Notes: generated from the letters alone by a model not told the origin. Counted from the first letter of the stretch, positions 18,961-30,206 are shown. The stretch: DNA of 64,000 bases from Sphingomonas profundi (GCF_009739515.1 NZ_CP046535.1:806001-870000), one strand, 5' to 3'. Numbers and translations are program-made.

Positions 18961-20475
18961 TCAGGAAGCCGTCTTCGTCGCGGCGGCGACCTTGGCCGCC
19001 AGCGTCACCGGCGCGCCGGGGCGCACCGCGAGCAAACGCGCCAGGGTCGCGCGGAAGTTCGCGAGGTCGCGGCCGGCGAGTTGCGAGGTGGTGGTGAAGC
19101 GGATCGAGGCGGGGTTGATCGCGACGCCGTTCTTCCACACCTCATAGTGCAGGTGCGGGCCGGTCGACAGGCCGGTGGAGCCGACATAGCCGATCAGCTG
19201 GCCCTGCGCCACGCGGGCGCCGGCGCGGGCGATCAGCCGGCTCATATGGCCGTAGGCGGTGGCGATGCCGCCGCCATGCTGGATCATCACGTAATTGCCG
19301 TGGCCGCCGTGCCAGCCGGAATAGCTGACGATCCCGGCCGATGCCGCCACGATCGGCGCACCGTAGGCCGCGCCGAAATCGATCCCCTTGTGGAAGCGGG
19401 TGAAGCCGAGCAGCGGATGGCGGCGCAGGCCGAAGCCGGAGGTCTGGTGGCCGACCACCGGCTGGGTCATCGCCCCGCGCCGCTCGCCGACGCCTGATGC
19501 CTCGAAGAACTGGCTCTGGCCGCCGCTGGTCCATTTCAGCAGCCGGGTCTGCCGCCGCCCCTGATCGAGCCCGGCATAGAGCAGGTCGCCCGTCTCCACC
19601 TCGCCGGTCTCGGCCCGGCGCTGGGCGATGATGAGGTCGAAGCGGTCATCGGCGGCGATGTCGCGGCCGATCGACATGCGCGCCGAGAGCGCGCGGATAT
19701 AGGCGGCCACGGCGCCGGCGGGCGCGCCGGCGGCGCGCGCCGCGACGTAGAGGCCGGCGCCGACGCGGCCCTGGATGCGCAGCGGCGTATCGTCCACCGC
19801 GATCGGCACGGCGTGGAAGGCGAGCGCGCCATTCTCGCGCGCGGCCGTCAGCCGCAGGTCGAAGCGGGCGCGAAAGGCGATCGCATCGAGCGGGCGGGCC
19901 ATCGCGCGGCCGGGCCGCCGGCCGAGCGTGAGTTCGATGCGGGTGCCGGGCCTGATCGCGGCGAGCGGCACGACAGCGGCTACGCGATCGGCGACGGTGC
20001 GCGCCTCGGCCGGCGCCACGCCGGCGCGCTCAAGCACGCGGACGAAGCCGTCGCCCTGGCCGATCGTGGCGGTGAGATCGATGCTGGGCCGCTCCGGCGT
20101 GTCGACCAGCGGCTCGACCGCGTCGGTTGCGGCCATGCGCCGGCCGGTGTCGGCCCCCAGTGCCAGCGGCGCGAAGCCCAGGGCGCGCGCCTCCTGCCAC
20201 TGCGCCTGCGGCAGCGTGGGCGCGGACGCCCCCGGCAGCGGCGTGAAGCCGGGCGCGGTGGCGATCATGCCGCCGCACAGCAGGGTGCAGGTGGCAAGGC
20301 CGCGCCACCAGTCGCGCGTGCCGATGCGGGCGCCGAGATCGACGACGAGGTCGAGATCCGCCAGCCGTTCCCGCCAGCCCGCCAAGGCCGGCCGCAGCGG
20401 CGCGCGACGGCCCACCGGCAGCGCCTGGCCGAACGACAGGGTCGCCGCCCCGCCGCCGGATCCGCCGCCCGCCAT
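18961..20475 (-). CDS. M23 family peptidoglycan endopeptidase
   Basis: Membrane-anchored LytM/M23 hydrolase predicted to cut peptidoglycan cross-links. A single hydrophobic segment near residues 49-66 (TCTLLCGGMIAT) anchors a periplasmic part. Residues about 105-330 resemble the substrate-mimicking N-terminal domain of M23 enzymes. The catalytic domain (about 355-450) shows FHKGIDFGA and GPHLHYEVW, containing the HxxxD and HxH zinc ligands. The ATG at 20475 gives 504 residues; a TTG at 20505 is an alternative. A perfect CtrA consensus box lies about 105 bp upstream, suggesting cell-cycle control. Confidence 0.9.
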   Translation of the reverse strand: MAGGGSGGGAATLSFGQALPVGRRAPLRPALAGWRERLADLDLVVDLGARIGTRDWWRGLATCTLLCGGMIATAPGFTPLPGASAPTLPQAQWQEARALGFAPLALGADTGRRMAATDAVEPLVDTPERPSIDLTATIGQGDGFVRVLERAGVAPAEARTVADRVAAVVPLAAIRPGTRIELTLGRRPGRAMARPLDAIAFRARFDLRLTAARENGALAFHAVPIAVDDTPLRIQGRVGAGLYVAARAAGAPAGAVAAYIRALSARMSIGRDIAADDRFDLIIAQRRAETGEVETGDLLYAGLDQGRRQTRLLKWTSGGQSQFFEASGVGERRGAMTQPVVGHQTSGFGLRRHPLLGFTRFHKGIDFGAAYGAPIVAASAGIVSYSGWHGGHGNYVMIQHGGGIATAYGHMSRLIARAGARVAQGQLIGYVGSTGLSTGPHLHYEVWKNGVAINPASIRFTTTSQLAGRDLANFRATLARLLAVRPGAPVTLAAKVAAATKTAS

Positions 20476-20579
20476 GTTCAGGCCCGTCTCGTTGCGCAGA
20501 TACAAAGGCGGAAAGCCCCCCGAATGTCCCCCGACGGCCCGTCCATGACGGCCGCGCCCGAGGACTGTGGAGCGACGCG

Positions 20580-20595
20580 GTTAAAGTCAAATTAA
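20580..20595 (-). promoter_or_regulatory. CtrA box upstream of the M23 endopeptidase
   Basis: On the minus strand the sequence TTAA-TTTGACT-TTAAC matches the CtrA consensus TTAA-N7-TTAAC without mismatch. The spacer contains TTGACT, a usable -35, so CtrA would act at the promoter itself. It sits in an AT-rich patch of the 272-bp divergent region 20476-20747 between the M23 gene and the Suv3-like helicase; the remainder of that interval shows nothing else I can support. Confidence 0.55.
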
Positions 20596-20747
20596 GCCGC
20601 CCGGCTTTTCCCCGGCCGTGCGACGAAGCGGCGGCGGCGTGCGACGGGCGACACCGGCCGGCGGGAACCGCACGCGCGATGCGCAAACCCCGGAGCGGCC
20701 TAGCCGCCGCGGCGCGCGGGCTCTTGTGTTTGGCCGCGCATCGCCCG

Positions 20748-23351
20748 ATGGTGCGCGTCATGTCGCGCCTCGCCGCCAGCCCGGTCGTCGCCGTCCTCGG
20801 GCCGACCAATACGGGCAAGACCCACCTCGCGATCGAGCGGATGTGCGGCCACTCCTCCGGCATGATCGGCTTCCCGCTGCGGCTGCTGGCGCGGGAGGTG
20901 TATGAGCGGGTGGTGGCGATCAAGGGCGCCGCATCGGTGGCGCTGCTGACCGGCGAGGAGCGGATCGTGCCGCCCCAGGCGCGCTGGTTCCTGTGCACGG
21001 CGGAATCGATGCCGATCGGCGGCGGCGCGTTCGGCGGGGCGGATGGCGCCATCCCCCGCGATCTCGCCTTCGTGGCGCTGGACGAGGCGCAGCTGGGCGC
21101 GGATCCCAATCGTGGCCACGTCTTCACCGATCGGCTGCTGCGCGCGCGGGGCCGGGACGAGACGATGATCCTCGGCTCGGAATCGCTGCGGCCGATGCTG
21201 AAGGCGCTGATCCCGGGCATCGAGATCATCGGCCGGCCGCGTTTCTCCACCCTCAGCTACGCCGGCGCCGCCAAGCTCTCGCGCCTGCCGCCGCGCTCGG
21301 CGATCGTCGCCTTCTCCGCCGAGGAGGTCTATGCCGTGGCGGAGATGCTGCGCCGGCTGCGCGGCGGCGCGGCGGTGGTGATGGGCGCGCTCTCCCCCCG
21401 CACGCGCAACGCGCAGGTGGCGATGTTCCAGGCCGGCGAGGTCGATTATCTCGTCGCCACCGACGCGATCGGCATGGGCCTGAACATGGATGTCGCGCAC
21501 GTCGCCTTCGCCTCGCTGCGCAAGTTCGACGGCCGGCGGACGCGGCGGCTGACGGTGCCGGAGATGGCGCAGATCGCCGGCCGCGCCGGGCGCCACCAGC
21601 GCGACGGCACCTTCGGCACGCTGAGCGTGGAGGGGGCGAGCGGCGGCTTCGAGGACGAGGAGGTGGCGGCGATCGAGGAGCATCGCTTCCCGCCGCTCGA
21701 CTATCTCTACTGGCGCGAGGGGGAGCCGGACCGTTCGAGCCTGGAGGCGCTGCTCGCCTCGCTGGAGCGGCGGCCCGACCGGCCGCAGCTGCGCGCCGGG
21801 CCCGAGGCGATCGACCTGGCCGTGCTCCGCCGGCTGGCGGAGGAGGGCTGGGTGCGGGAGCGGGCGCGGGGCGCACGCGCCGTGGGGCGGCTGTGGGCGG
21901 CGTGCGGGCTGCCCGATTTCCGCAAGACCGGGGCGGAGCCGCATGCGCGCCTCGTCGGCCGCGTCTATCGCCACCTGAGCGAGGGCGACGGCCACCTGCC
22001 GGTGCAGTGGTTCGCCGACGAGCTGGCGCGGCTGGACCAGACCGGCGGCGACGTGGAGACCATCGCCGACCGGATCGCCGGCGTGCGCACCTGGGCCTAT
22101 ATCGCCCACCGCGCCGACTGGCTGGCAGAGCCCGCGAAATGGGCCGAGCGCACCCGCGAGATCGAGGAGAAGCTCTCCGATGCGCTCCACAAGAGCCTGA
22201 CGCAGCGCTTCGTCGATCGACGCACGGCGGTGCTGATGCGCGATCTGGGCGCGCGCGGGCTGGATGCGCTGCCGGTGACGGTAAGCGAGGACGGCGTGGT
22301 GGCGGTGGACGGCGAGGCGATCGGCCATCTGGACGGCTTCCGTTTCCGCGTCGATCACGCGACGCGGCACGGCGACATGAAGCGGCTGCTGGCGGCCGCC
22401 GACCGCCGCCTGGGCGGGGAGCTGGCACGGCGGGCGAAGGCGCTGGCGGCGGCGCCGGACGCCGGGTTCACCCTCGCCACCGATCCCGGCCGGCCGATCG
22501 CGATCTTCTGGCGCGGGCATATCGTGGCGCGGCTGCAGCGCGGGCGGGCGATGCTGGCGCCGCGCATCATGCTCTACAAGGCGCTCGATGCGCTGGCGCC
22601 CGACGATCGCAAGGCGGTGTCGGCACGGCTGGAGGCGTGGCTGGAGGGCGAGGTGGCGCGGCAGCTGGCGCCGCTGGCCGCCCTCTCCGCCGCCGCGCGG
22701 GACGGCGAGCGGCCGGCGGCGCTGCGCGCGCTCTACGCGCCGCTGGCCGAGGCCGGCGGCGTGCTGGCGCGGCGCGGTGCGGAGGAGATCGTCGCCGCGG
22801 TCGATCGCACGCTGCGGCCGGCGGCGGCGCGGCTGGGGGTGAAGATCGGCACGCTGGACATCTACGTGCCCGCTTTGCTGCGGCCGGAGGCGGTGCGCTG
22901 GCGGCTGGCGCTGATGGCGGCGCACGCCGAGACGGTGATGATCGAGCCGCCGGCGCCGGCCGCCGTGGTGGTGGAGACGCCCGACGATCGCGATCGCTAC
23001 GAGGCGTTCGTCCGCGCCGGCTTCCGGCCGCTGGGCGCGCAGATGCTGCGGGTGGACATGGTCGAGCGGCTCGCCCGCATCGCGCATGACGGGCGCGGGC
23101 GCGATCAGGGCAACGGGCGCGCGCCGTTCGCCCCCGATCCCGGCCTGCCGGTGTCGCTGGGGCTGCGCCCGGCCAGCTTCGCCCAGCTGATGCTGGCGCT
23201 GGGCTTCCGCCCGGCGGAGGCCGATCAGGCGGACGGGCGACAGCATTGGGTGTGGCGCGGCGCGCCCAAACCGCCGCGCCTCGTCCGCCCGGCGCGGCCG
23301 CCGCGGGAGAACGCCTTTTCGGTGCTGGCCGGGATGGGGCGCGGTGGCTGA
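20748..23351 (+). CDS. Suv3-like ATP-dependent RNA helicase
   Basis: Superfamily 2 helicase resembling mitochondrial SUV3, which partners RNA-degrading enzymes. VLGPTNTGKTHLA (about residues 16-28) is Walker A, VALDEAQLGAD near 105 is the DExQ Walker B, and QIAGRAGRHQRDGTFG near 280 is motif VI with its arginine finger. Gly-Met-Gly-Leu-Asn (DAIGMGLNMDV) is the SUV3-type motif V. The C-terminal half is Ala/Arg-rich and less conserved. About 867 residues; ATG 20748 or 20760 both work. Its last codons overlap the S4 gene by 8 bp, so both are probably one RNA-metabolism unit. Confidence 0.9.
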   Translation: MVRVMSRLAASPVVAVLGPTNTGKTHLAIERMCGHSSGMIGFPLRLLAREVYERVVAIKGAASVALLTGEERIVPPQARWFLCTAESMPIGGGAFGGADGAIPRDLAFVALDEAQLGADPNRGHVFTDRLLRARGRDETMILGSESLRPMLKALIPGIEIIGRPRFSTLSYAGAAKLSRLPPRSAIVAFSAEEVYAVAEMLRRLRGGAAVVMGALSPRTRNAQVAMFQAGEVDYLVATDAIGMGLNMDVAHVAFASLRKFDGRRTRRLTVPEMAQIAGRAGRHQRDGTFGTLSVEGASGGFEDEEVAAIEEHRFPPLDYLYWREGEPDRSSLEALLASLERRPDRPQLRAGPEAIDLAVLRRLAEEGWVRERARGARAVGRLWAACGLPDFRKTGAEPHARLVGRVYRHLSEGDGHLPVQWFADELARLDQTGGDVETIADRIAGVRTWAYIAHRADWLAEPAKWAERTREIEEKLSDALHKSLTQRFVDRRTAVLMRDLGARGLDALPVTVSEDGVVAVDGEAIGHLDGFRFRVDHATRHGDMKRLLAAADRRLGGELARRAKALAAAPDAGFTLATDPGRPIAIFWRGHIVARLQRGRAMLAPRIMLYKALDALAPDDRKAVSARLEAWLEGEVARQLAPLAALSAAARDGERPAALRALYAPLAEAGGVLARRGAEEIVAAVDRTLRPAAARLGVKIGTLDIYVPALLRPEAVRWRLALMAAHAETVMIEPPAPAAVVVETPDDRDRYEAFVRAGFRPLGAQMLRVDMVERLARIAHDGRGRDQGNGRAPFAPDPGLPVSLGLRPASFAQLMLALGFRPAEADQADGRQHWVWRGAPKPPRLVRPARPPRENAFSVLAGMGRGG

Positions 23352-23682
23352 GGGGACATTGCGGCTGGACAAGTTCCTGTGGTTCGCGCGGCTGGCGAAG
23401 ACCCGCTCCTTTGCGCAGGAGACGGCCGAGGCGGGCCATCTCAGGATCGACGGGCGGGTGGTGGATCGCGCCCATGCGGCGGTGCGCGCCGGCAACGTGC
23501 TGAGCTTCCCGCTGCACGGCCGCGTGCGGATCATCCGGGTGGAGGCGCTGCCGCCACGGCGCGGCCCAGCGGCGGAGGCGCGCGCCTGCTACACCGATCT
23601 GTCGCCGCCGCACGCGGCCGAAAGCCGTGAGAATGGTTCGCAGCCCGCCGCCGATATTGACGAGCCCAGCCCATCGACCTAG
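23344..23682 (+). CDS. S4 RNA-binding domain protein (Hsp15-like)
   Basis: 112-residue protein with an N-terminal S4 domain: [20 protein letters not shown] (residues 6-25) followed by [14 protein letters not shown], the alphaL RNA-binding fold. Hsp15 homologues recycle free 50S subunits with stalled nascent chains. The C-terminal 40 residues are polar and probably disordered. GTG start at 23344 lies inside the helicase gene, indicating coupling. Confidence 0.88.
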   Translation: MAEGTLRLDKFLWFARLAKTRSFAQETAEAGHLRIDGRVVDRAHAAVRAGNVLSFPLHGRVRIIRVEALPPRRGPAAEARACYTDLSPPHAAESRENGSQPAADIDEPSPST

Positions 23683-23685
23683 CAG
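23657..23685 (+). promoter_or_regulatory. Candidate fdxA promoter
   Basis: TTGACG (23657-23662), a 17-base spacer and TAGCAG (23680-23685), overlapping the end of the S4 gene and 27 bp before the fdxA ATG. The -35 is close to consensus, the -10 weaker. Confidence 0.45.
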
Positions 23686-23711
23686 GCGGCCAAGTACGGG
23701 AGCCTTCGCAC

Positions 23712-24050
23712 ATGACCTATGTCGTCACCGACGCCTGCATCAAATGCAAATATATGGACTGTGTCGAGGTCTGTCCGGTCGACTGCTTCTACGAGGGCGA
23801 GAACATGCTCGTCATCAATCCCAGCGAGTGCATCGACTGCGGCGTGTGCGAGCCGGAATGCCCCGCCGAGGCGATCCTGCCCGATACGGAGAGCGGGCTG
23901 GAGCAGTGGTTGGAGCTGAACACCACCTTCTCCGCCAGCTGGCCCAACCTCACCCGCAAGCGCGAGCAGCCGGCCGATGCCGACGAGCACAAGGGCGAGG
24001 AGGGGAAGTACGACAAGTATTTCTCGCCCGAGCCCGGCCAGGGCGACTGA
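23712..24050 (+). CDS. fdxA: 7Fe-8S ferredoxin FdxA
   Basis: 112-residue electron carrier with a [3Fe-4S] and a [4Fe-4S] cluster. The first half has [17 protein letters not shown] (cysteines at 9, 12, 17, 21, 25) and the second [12 protein letters not shown] (about 40-51), the FdxA-type spacing. A charged C-terminal extension with DKYFSPEPG is typical of the alphaproteobacterial family. Its redox partners are unknown. Confidence 0.96.
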   Translation: MTYVVTDACIKCKYMDCVEVCPVDCFYEGENMLVINPSECIDCGVCEPECPAEAILPDTESGLEQWLELNTTFSASWPNLTRKREQPADADEHKGEEGKYDKYFSPEPGQGD

Positions 24051-24063
24051 CGCGCGCCCGATG

Positions 24064-24086
24064 GCGCCCGGCCGCCGGCCGGGTGC
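24064..24086 (+). terminator. Stem-loop downstream of fdxA
   Basis: Ten-base stem with one G-U pair (GCGCCCGGCC / GGCCGGGTGC) and a 3-base loop, 13 bases after the fdxA stop. A short T-run (TTTT) occurs about 15 bases further on, so it is only a possible intrinsic terminator. Confidence 0.45.
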
Positions 24087-24264
24087 GCGCAAAGCTGGCA
24101 TTTTCCCTACAAAGCCGCTATGGAATGGGTAACGGAAGCGGGCGCCTTCGCACCCGCGGCAGAAAACGGCTCATTCGGCTGTTGCCCATCGCTGTCGGAC
24201 AGAGCGCGCGCGGCGCGTGGATCGGGCAGGGGGTGGCGGCCTCATCCTCGGAAAGGTCCCTTAC

Positions 24265-24783
24265 ATGGCTGCAAAGGCGCTGAGCTTCGTCGTCGGCGAT
24301 TATGTGGTGTATCCCAAGCACGGCGTCGGCCGCGTGATCGAACTCCAGAGCCAGGAGATCGCCGGGATCAAGCTGGAGCTCTATGTCCTGCGTTTCGAGA
24401 AGGAGCGGATGACGCTCCGCGTGCCGACCAACAAGGCCGAGTCGGTCGGCATGCGCAAGCTCTCGTCCAACGTCACCCTGCAGGAGGCGCTGACCACGCT
24501 GAAGGGCAAGCCGAAGGTGAAGCGCACGATGTGGTCGCGCCGCGCCCAGGAATATGAGGCGAAGATCAACTCCGGCGACCTCGTCTCCATCGCCGAGGTG
24601 GTGCGCGACCTGTTCCGCGCCGACGACCAGCCCGAGCAGAGCTATTCGGAGCGGCAGATCTTCGAGGCGGCGACCAGCCGGCTGGCGCGCGAGCTGGCCG
24701 CGATGGAGCAGGTGCAGGAGCCGGCGGCGCAGGAGAAGATCCTCGATATCCTCCGCGCATCGGCGGCGATCCACAACAAATAG
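24265..24783 (+). CDS. carD: CarD family transcriptional regulator
   Basis: 172-residue RNA polymerase-binding protein. Residues about 6-65 form the Tudor-like RID domain (FVVGDYVVYPKHGVGRVIEL), followed by an alpha-helical DNA-binding domain with the MWSRRAQEYEAKINSGD segment that carries the conserved Trp. CarD stabilises open complexes, chiefly at stable-RNA promoters. The ATG at 24265 has GGAAAGG upstream. It has its own strong terminator at 24810-24839, so is probably monocistronic. Confidence 0.95.
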   Translation: MAAKALSFVVGDYVVYPKHGVGRVIELQSQEIAGIKLELYVLRFEKERMTLRVPTNKAESVGMRKLSSNVTLQEALTTLKGKPKVKRTMWSRRAQEYEAKINSGDLVSIAEVVRDLFRADDQPEQSYSERQIFEAATSRLARELAAMEQVQEPAAQEKILDILRASAAIHNK

Positions 24784-24809
24784 GCCGGCCGCCAAGGCAG
24801 ACCGGACGA

Positions 24810-24839
24810 GGGGCGGCGCCTGCGGGGGCCGCCCCTTTT
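24810..24839 (+). terminator. Intrinsic terminator of carD
   Basis: GGGGCGGC (24810-24817) and GCCGCCCC (24828-24835) form a perfect 8-bp stem around 10 bases, directly followed by TTTT. It is 27 bases after the carD stop. The clearest intrinsic terminator in the window. Confidence 0.75.
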
Positions 24840-24890
24840 CGTTGGGCTTTTTCATTGGCCTTGGCGCGGGCGGGGTGACACACAGGCGGC

Positions 24891-25595
24891 ATGAGACGCC
24901 TGCTCCTCCTGCCGCTCGCCGCCGCCGCGATGGCCGCATCGCCCGCCGCCGCCGCCGAGCGGGGCTATACGATCACCGGCTTCGATCGCATCATCGTCGA
25001 GGGGCCGTACCTGGTGACCGTCACCAGCGGGCGCGGCCCTTCCGCGCGGGCCACCGGCAGCCCTCAGGCGCTGGACGCCGTGATCGTGCGGGTGGACGGC
25101 CGCACCCTGCGCATCCAGCGGGATTCCAGCGCGTGGAACGGCTTTCCCGGCCAGGATCGCGGGCCGGTGACGATCGCCGTCAGCGTGCCGCGGCTGACCA
25201 CCGCCTCGCTCGCCGGATCGGGGCGGCTGGATATCGACCAGATGCGCAATGCCGACGTCGATCTGGCGCTCGCCGGATCGGGGCGCATCGCGGTGGCCCG
25301 GCTGGAGACGGACCGGCTGGACGCCACCCTCTCCGGATCGGGCGGCATCGCCGTGGCCGGGCGGGCGGCGACGGCGAAGGTGGCGCTGCGCGGATCGGGC
25401 CAGATCGAGGCGGGCACGCTCCAGGCCAGTGACGCGACGGTGGTGGCGGACGGATCGGGCGACGTGATCCTGGCCGTGCAGCGCGCGGTGAACGTGATGA
25501 CGACCGGCAGCGGCAACGTGACGATCTCCGGCAAGCCGGCCTGCACCGTGCGGCGGATCGGATCGGGCAACGTCTCGTGCGGGGTGCGGCCCTGA
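24891..25595 (+). CDS. Secreted head-GIN domain protein (DUF2807-like)
   Basis: 234-residue exported protein with a signal peptide (MRRLLLLPLAAAAMAASPAA region, cleavage near residue 22). The body contains seven GSG triplets spaced 18-20 residues apart (LAGSGRLDID, ALAGSGRIAV and so on), giving a right-handed beta-solenoid typical of the head-GIN family. Function unknown; such proteins are periplasmic or surface-located. Six of the seven GSG triplets are encoded with the same GGATCGGG core. Its end overlaps the next gene by 19 bp. Confidence 0.85.
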   Translation: MRRLLLLPLAAAAMAASPAAAAERGYTITGFDRIIVEGPYLVTVTSGRGPSARATGSPQALDAVIVRVDGRTLRIQRDSSAWNGFPGQDRGPVTIAVSVPRLTTASLAGSGRLDIDQMRNADVDLALAGSGRIAVARLETDRLDATLSGSGGIAVAGRAATAKVALRGSGQIEAGTLQASDATVVADGSGDVILAVQRAVNVMTTGSGNVTISGKPACTVRRIGSGNVSCGVRP

Positions 25596-28036
25596 CGGGA
25601 AAGGGCGCCGGTTCGATCGGGCGCCCGGCTTCCGGCGACGGGCGCCCAGTCGCATCGCGCGGCTACGCGTTGGCGGTGCTGGCGATAATGGCGCTGGCCG
25701 CGGCTCTGCTCTGCTGGCACGCCTCCGTGCCGCCGGTGGCGCAGCCGGCGGATGCGCCGCCGGCCCGCTTCTCGGCCGGGCGGGCGATGGCCGACGTGCG
25801 GCTGATCGGGCAGGCGCCGCATCCCGCCGGATCGGCCGAGCATCGCCGCGTGCGTACCCGATTGCTGGCGCGGATGGCGGCGCTGGGCCTGGCGCCGCGC
25901 GTGCTGCCGGGCCGCGCGATCAAGCTGAAGACGGAGCGCGCCGGCGTCTCGATCGAGGGCGCGGACGTGGCGAACCTGATCGGCGTGCTGCGCGGCCGGG
26001 ACGCGGCGGCGCCGGCGCTGCTGCTGATGGCGCACTATGATTCGGTGCCGTCCTCCTCCGGCGCGGCCGACGACGGCGCCGGCATCGCCGCCGCGCTGGA
26101 GATCGTGCGCGCGCTGCGCACCGGCGCGCCGCCGGTACGCGACGTGGTGCTGCTGTTCACCGATGCGGAGGAGGACGGCCTGCTTGGGGCGCGCGCCTTC
26201 TTCGCCGACCGGCACGCCAGGCGCATCGGCTTCGTCCTCAACATGGACATGCGCGGCGGCGGCGGCCGGGCGATCATGCACGAGACCGGGCACGGCGCCG
26301 GCGGCGCGATCGCCCTCTACCGGCGCAGCGCGCCGCAGCCGACGACCGATTCGATCGCCGCCTATGTCGAGCGGCTGATCCGCAACAGCAGCGATTTCCG
26401 CATCGCCGCGGATCGCGGCCTGCCGGGGCTGAACTTCGCCATCCTGGACCGGCAATTCGACTATCACGCGGCAAGCTCCAGGCCCGACACGCTCGACAGC
26501 CGCTCGCTCCAGCATCTCGGCGATCAGGTGCTCGGCGTGGCGCGGGCGGCGGCGGTGGCGACGGCGCTGCCCGATCGCGCGCGCGATCCGGCCTATGCCA
26601 GCCTGCTCGGCATCGTCGTGATCGCCTATCCGGCGTGGATCGGCTGGATCGTCGGCGCGGCCGGCCTTGCTCTGGCGCTCGCGGCATGGCGCCGGGCGGC
26701 AGTGCCGGCGGCGGCGGTGCTGCGGGCGACGGTGCTGCGGGGGACGGCGGCGGCCGTCCACCTGCTGCTGGTGCTGGTGCTGGCCCTGACGCTGGCTCGG
26801 CTGGCGACCGGCGTGCCGTTCGGCTTCACCGTCGGCCGGCCGCTGCTGGCGCGGTGGGACTGGTACGAGGCGGCGGTGGCGCTGCTGGGCGCGGCGGTGG
26901 CGATCGGCTGGTGGGGGCTGGCGCTGGCGGGGCTGCGGCGGGCGGCGGTGGCGGTGCCGCTGGTGCTGGGCGGCCTGATCCTCCTCGCCGGCGGTGGCGG
27001 CTGGATCGTGGCGGCGATGGCGGCGGTGGCGGCGCTGCTCGCCTGGCCGGCCTGGCATGCGCCGATCCCGCCGCGCGCGCTGGGCCTGGGCCTGGCCGCC
27101 ATCGTCGCGCTGCTGGCGCTGGTCGCGCAGGCGGTGGCGCCCACGGCGGCGGTGATGCCGACGTGGAGCCTGCTCGGCGGCGGTGCGGCGCTGCTGCTGG
27201 CCGCCGATGGCACACGGCGCGGGCTGGCGCTCGCCGGCGTGGTGGCGGCGGTGCTGGTTGCCCAGCAGGCGGCGACCGCGCACCTGCTGATGCTGGCGGT
27301 GGGCGAGACGATCGCGGCGGTGGCGGCACCGTTCCTGCTGTTCGCGGCGCTGCCGCTGGCGCCGCTGCTGGCGGCATCGCTGAGGGTGCGCTCCGCCGCA
27401 TGGGTGGCGCTGCCGCCGCTGGTGCTGGCGGCCGGCGCGATCCTGCTGATCCGCTTCGGCGACCCGGCGAGCGCGCGGCGGCCGGCGATCGGCCAGATCG
27501 TCCACGTCAGCGACGGCGCCAGCGGCCGCTTCTATCGCGCGACGAGCCTGGCCTTTCCCGATCGCTGGACGCGGGCGGCGCTCGGCCCGGCCGGGCAGGG
27601 GGCGCTGCTGCCGGTCTACGATCATGCGCTGATCGCGCCCGGAGAGCCGATCGCGCCGGCGCGGGTGCGGATCGAGCGCGGCCGCCGCGCGGACGGCGCG
27701 GTCGTGCTGCGCTTCCGCGGGCCGCCGGGCACGCGCGAGATCAGGCTGGCGCTCGCCGCCACGGCGCCGCTACGGGGCGCGCAGGTGAACGGCATCCGCG
27801 TGCCCCTGCTCGCCGCAGCCGGGCGGCTCGATCGGGTGAGCTGGGTGGGCGCCGATCCGGTGGTGACGCTGGTGCTGGCGCCGCGCGGGCCGGGGCGGCT
27901 GGTGGCCCGCGCCTCCGCCCTGCGTGATGGGTGGCCGGCCGATGCCCGGCCGCTGCCCCCGCGCGGCCCTGCCACGATGCCATGGTATGACAGCGACACG
28001 GCGGTGAGCCTGGCGACCACATCTATTTCGTGGTGA
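25577..28036 (+). CDS. Membrane-anchored M28 family zinc aminopeptidase
   Basis: About 819 residues. After one N-terminal span (about 30-48), residues 80-340 form an M28 peptidase with all ligands visible: AHYDS (His and catalytic Asp), ADDGAG (bridging Asp), DAEEDG (catalytic Glu and ligand Glu), NMDMRG (Asp) and QFDYHAAS (His). The C-terminal half has about eight further spans and then a soluble tail rich in beta-strands. This layout resembles ERMP1/Pff1-type vacuolar or ER membrane proteases. The start is uncertain: the GTG at 25577 has no clear ribosome site and overlaps the previous gene. Confidence 0.85.
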   Translation: MRGAALTGKGAGSIGRPASGDGRPVASRGYALAVLAIMALAAALLCWHASVPPVAQPADAPPARFSAGRAMADVRLIGQAPHPAGSAEHRRVRTRLLARMAALGLAPRVLPGRAIKLKTERAGVSIEGADVANLIGVLRGRDAAAPALLLMAHYDSVPSSSGAADDGAGIAAALEIVRALRTGAPPVRDVVLLFTDAEEDGLLGARAFFADRHARRIGFVLNMDMRGGGGRAIMHETGHGAGGAIALYRRSAPQPTTDSIAAYVERLIRNSSDFRIAADRGLPGLNFAILDRQFDYHAASSRPDTLDSRSLQHLGDQVLGVARAAAVATALPDRARDPAYASLLGIVVIAYPAWIGWIVGAAGLALALAAWRRAAVPAAAVLRATVLRGTAAAVHLLLVLVLALTLARLATGVPFGFTVGRPLLARWDWYEAAVALLGAAVAIGWWGLALAGLRRAAVAVPLVLGGLILLAGGGGWIVAAMAAVAALLAWPAWHAPIPPRALGLGLAAIVALLALVAQAVAPTAAVMPTWSLLGGGAALLLAADGTRRGLALAGVVAAVLVAQQAATAHLLMLAVGETIAAVAAPFLLFAALPLAPLLAASLRVRSAAWVALPPLVLAAGAILLIRFGDPASARRPAIGQIVHVSDGASGRFYRATSLAFPDRWTRAALGPAGQGALLPVYDHALIAPGEPIAPARVRIERGRRADGAVVLRFRGPPGTREIRLALAATAPLRGAQVNGIRVPLLAAAGRLDRVSWVGADPVVTLVLAPRGPGRLVARASALRDGWPADARPLPPRGPATMPWYDSDTAVSLATTSISW

Positions 28037-28112
28037 CGCCGCCCGTAAGAACCTTTGCACGACCTGAGTGGTTTCAAGGCTCTAACAGCGCCTTAGCTTC
28101 CAGGAGACGAGT

Positions 28113-30200
<2,088 letters not shown>

Positions 30201-30206
30201 GCGACC

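Noticed and set aside
24090-24150. Sigma-54-like TGGCAT upstream of carD
   Set aside because: No TTGC-type -12 element at the needed spacing.
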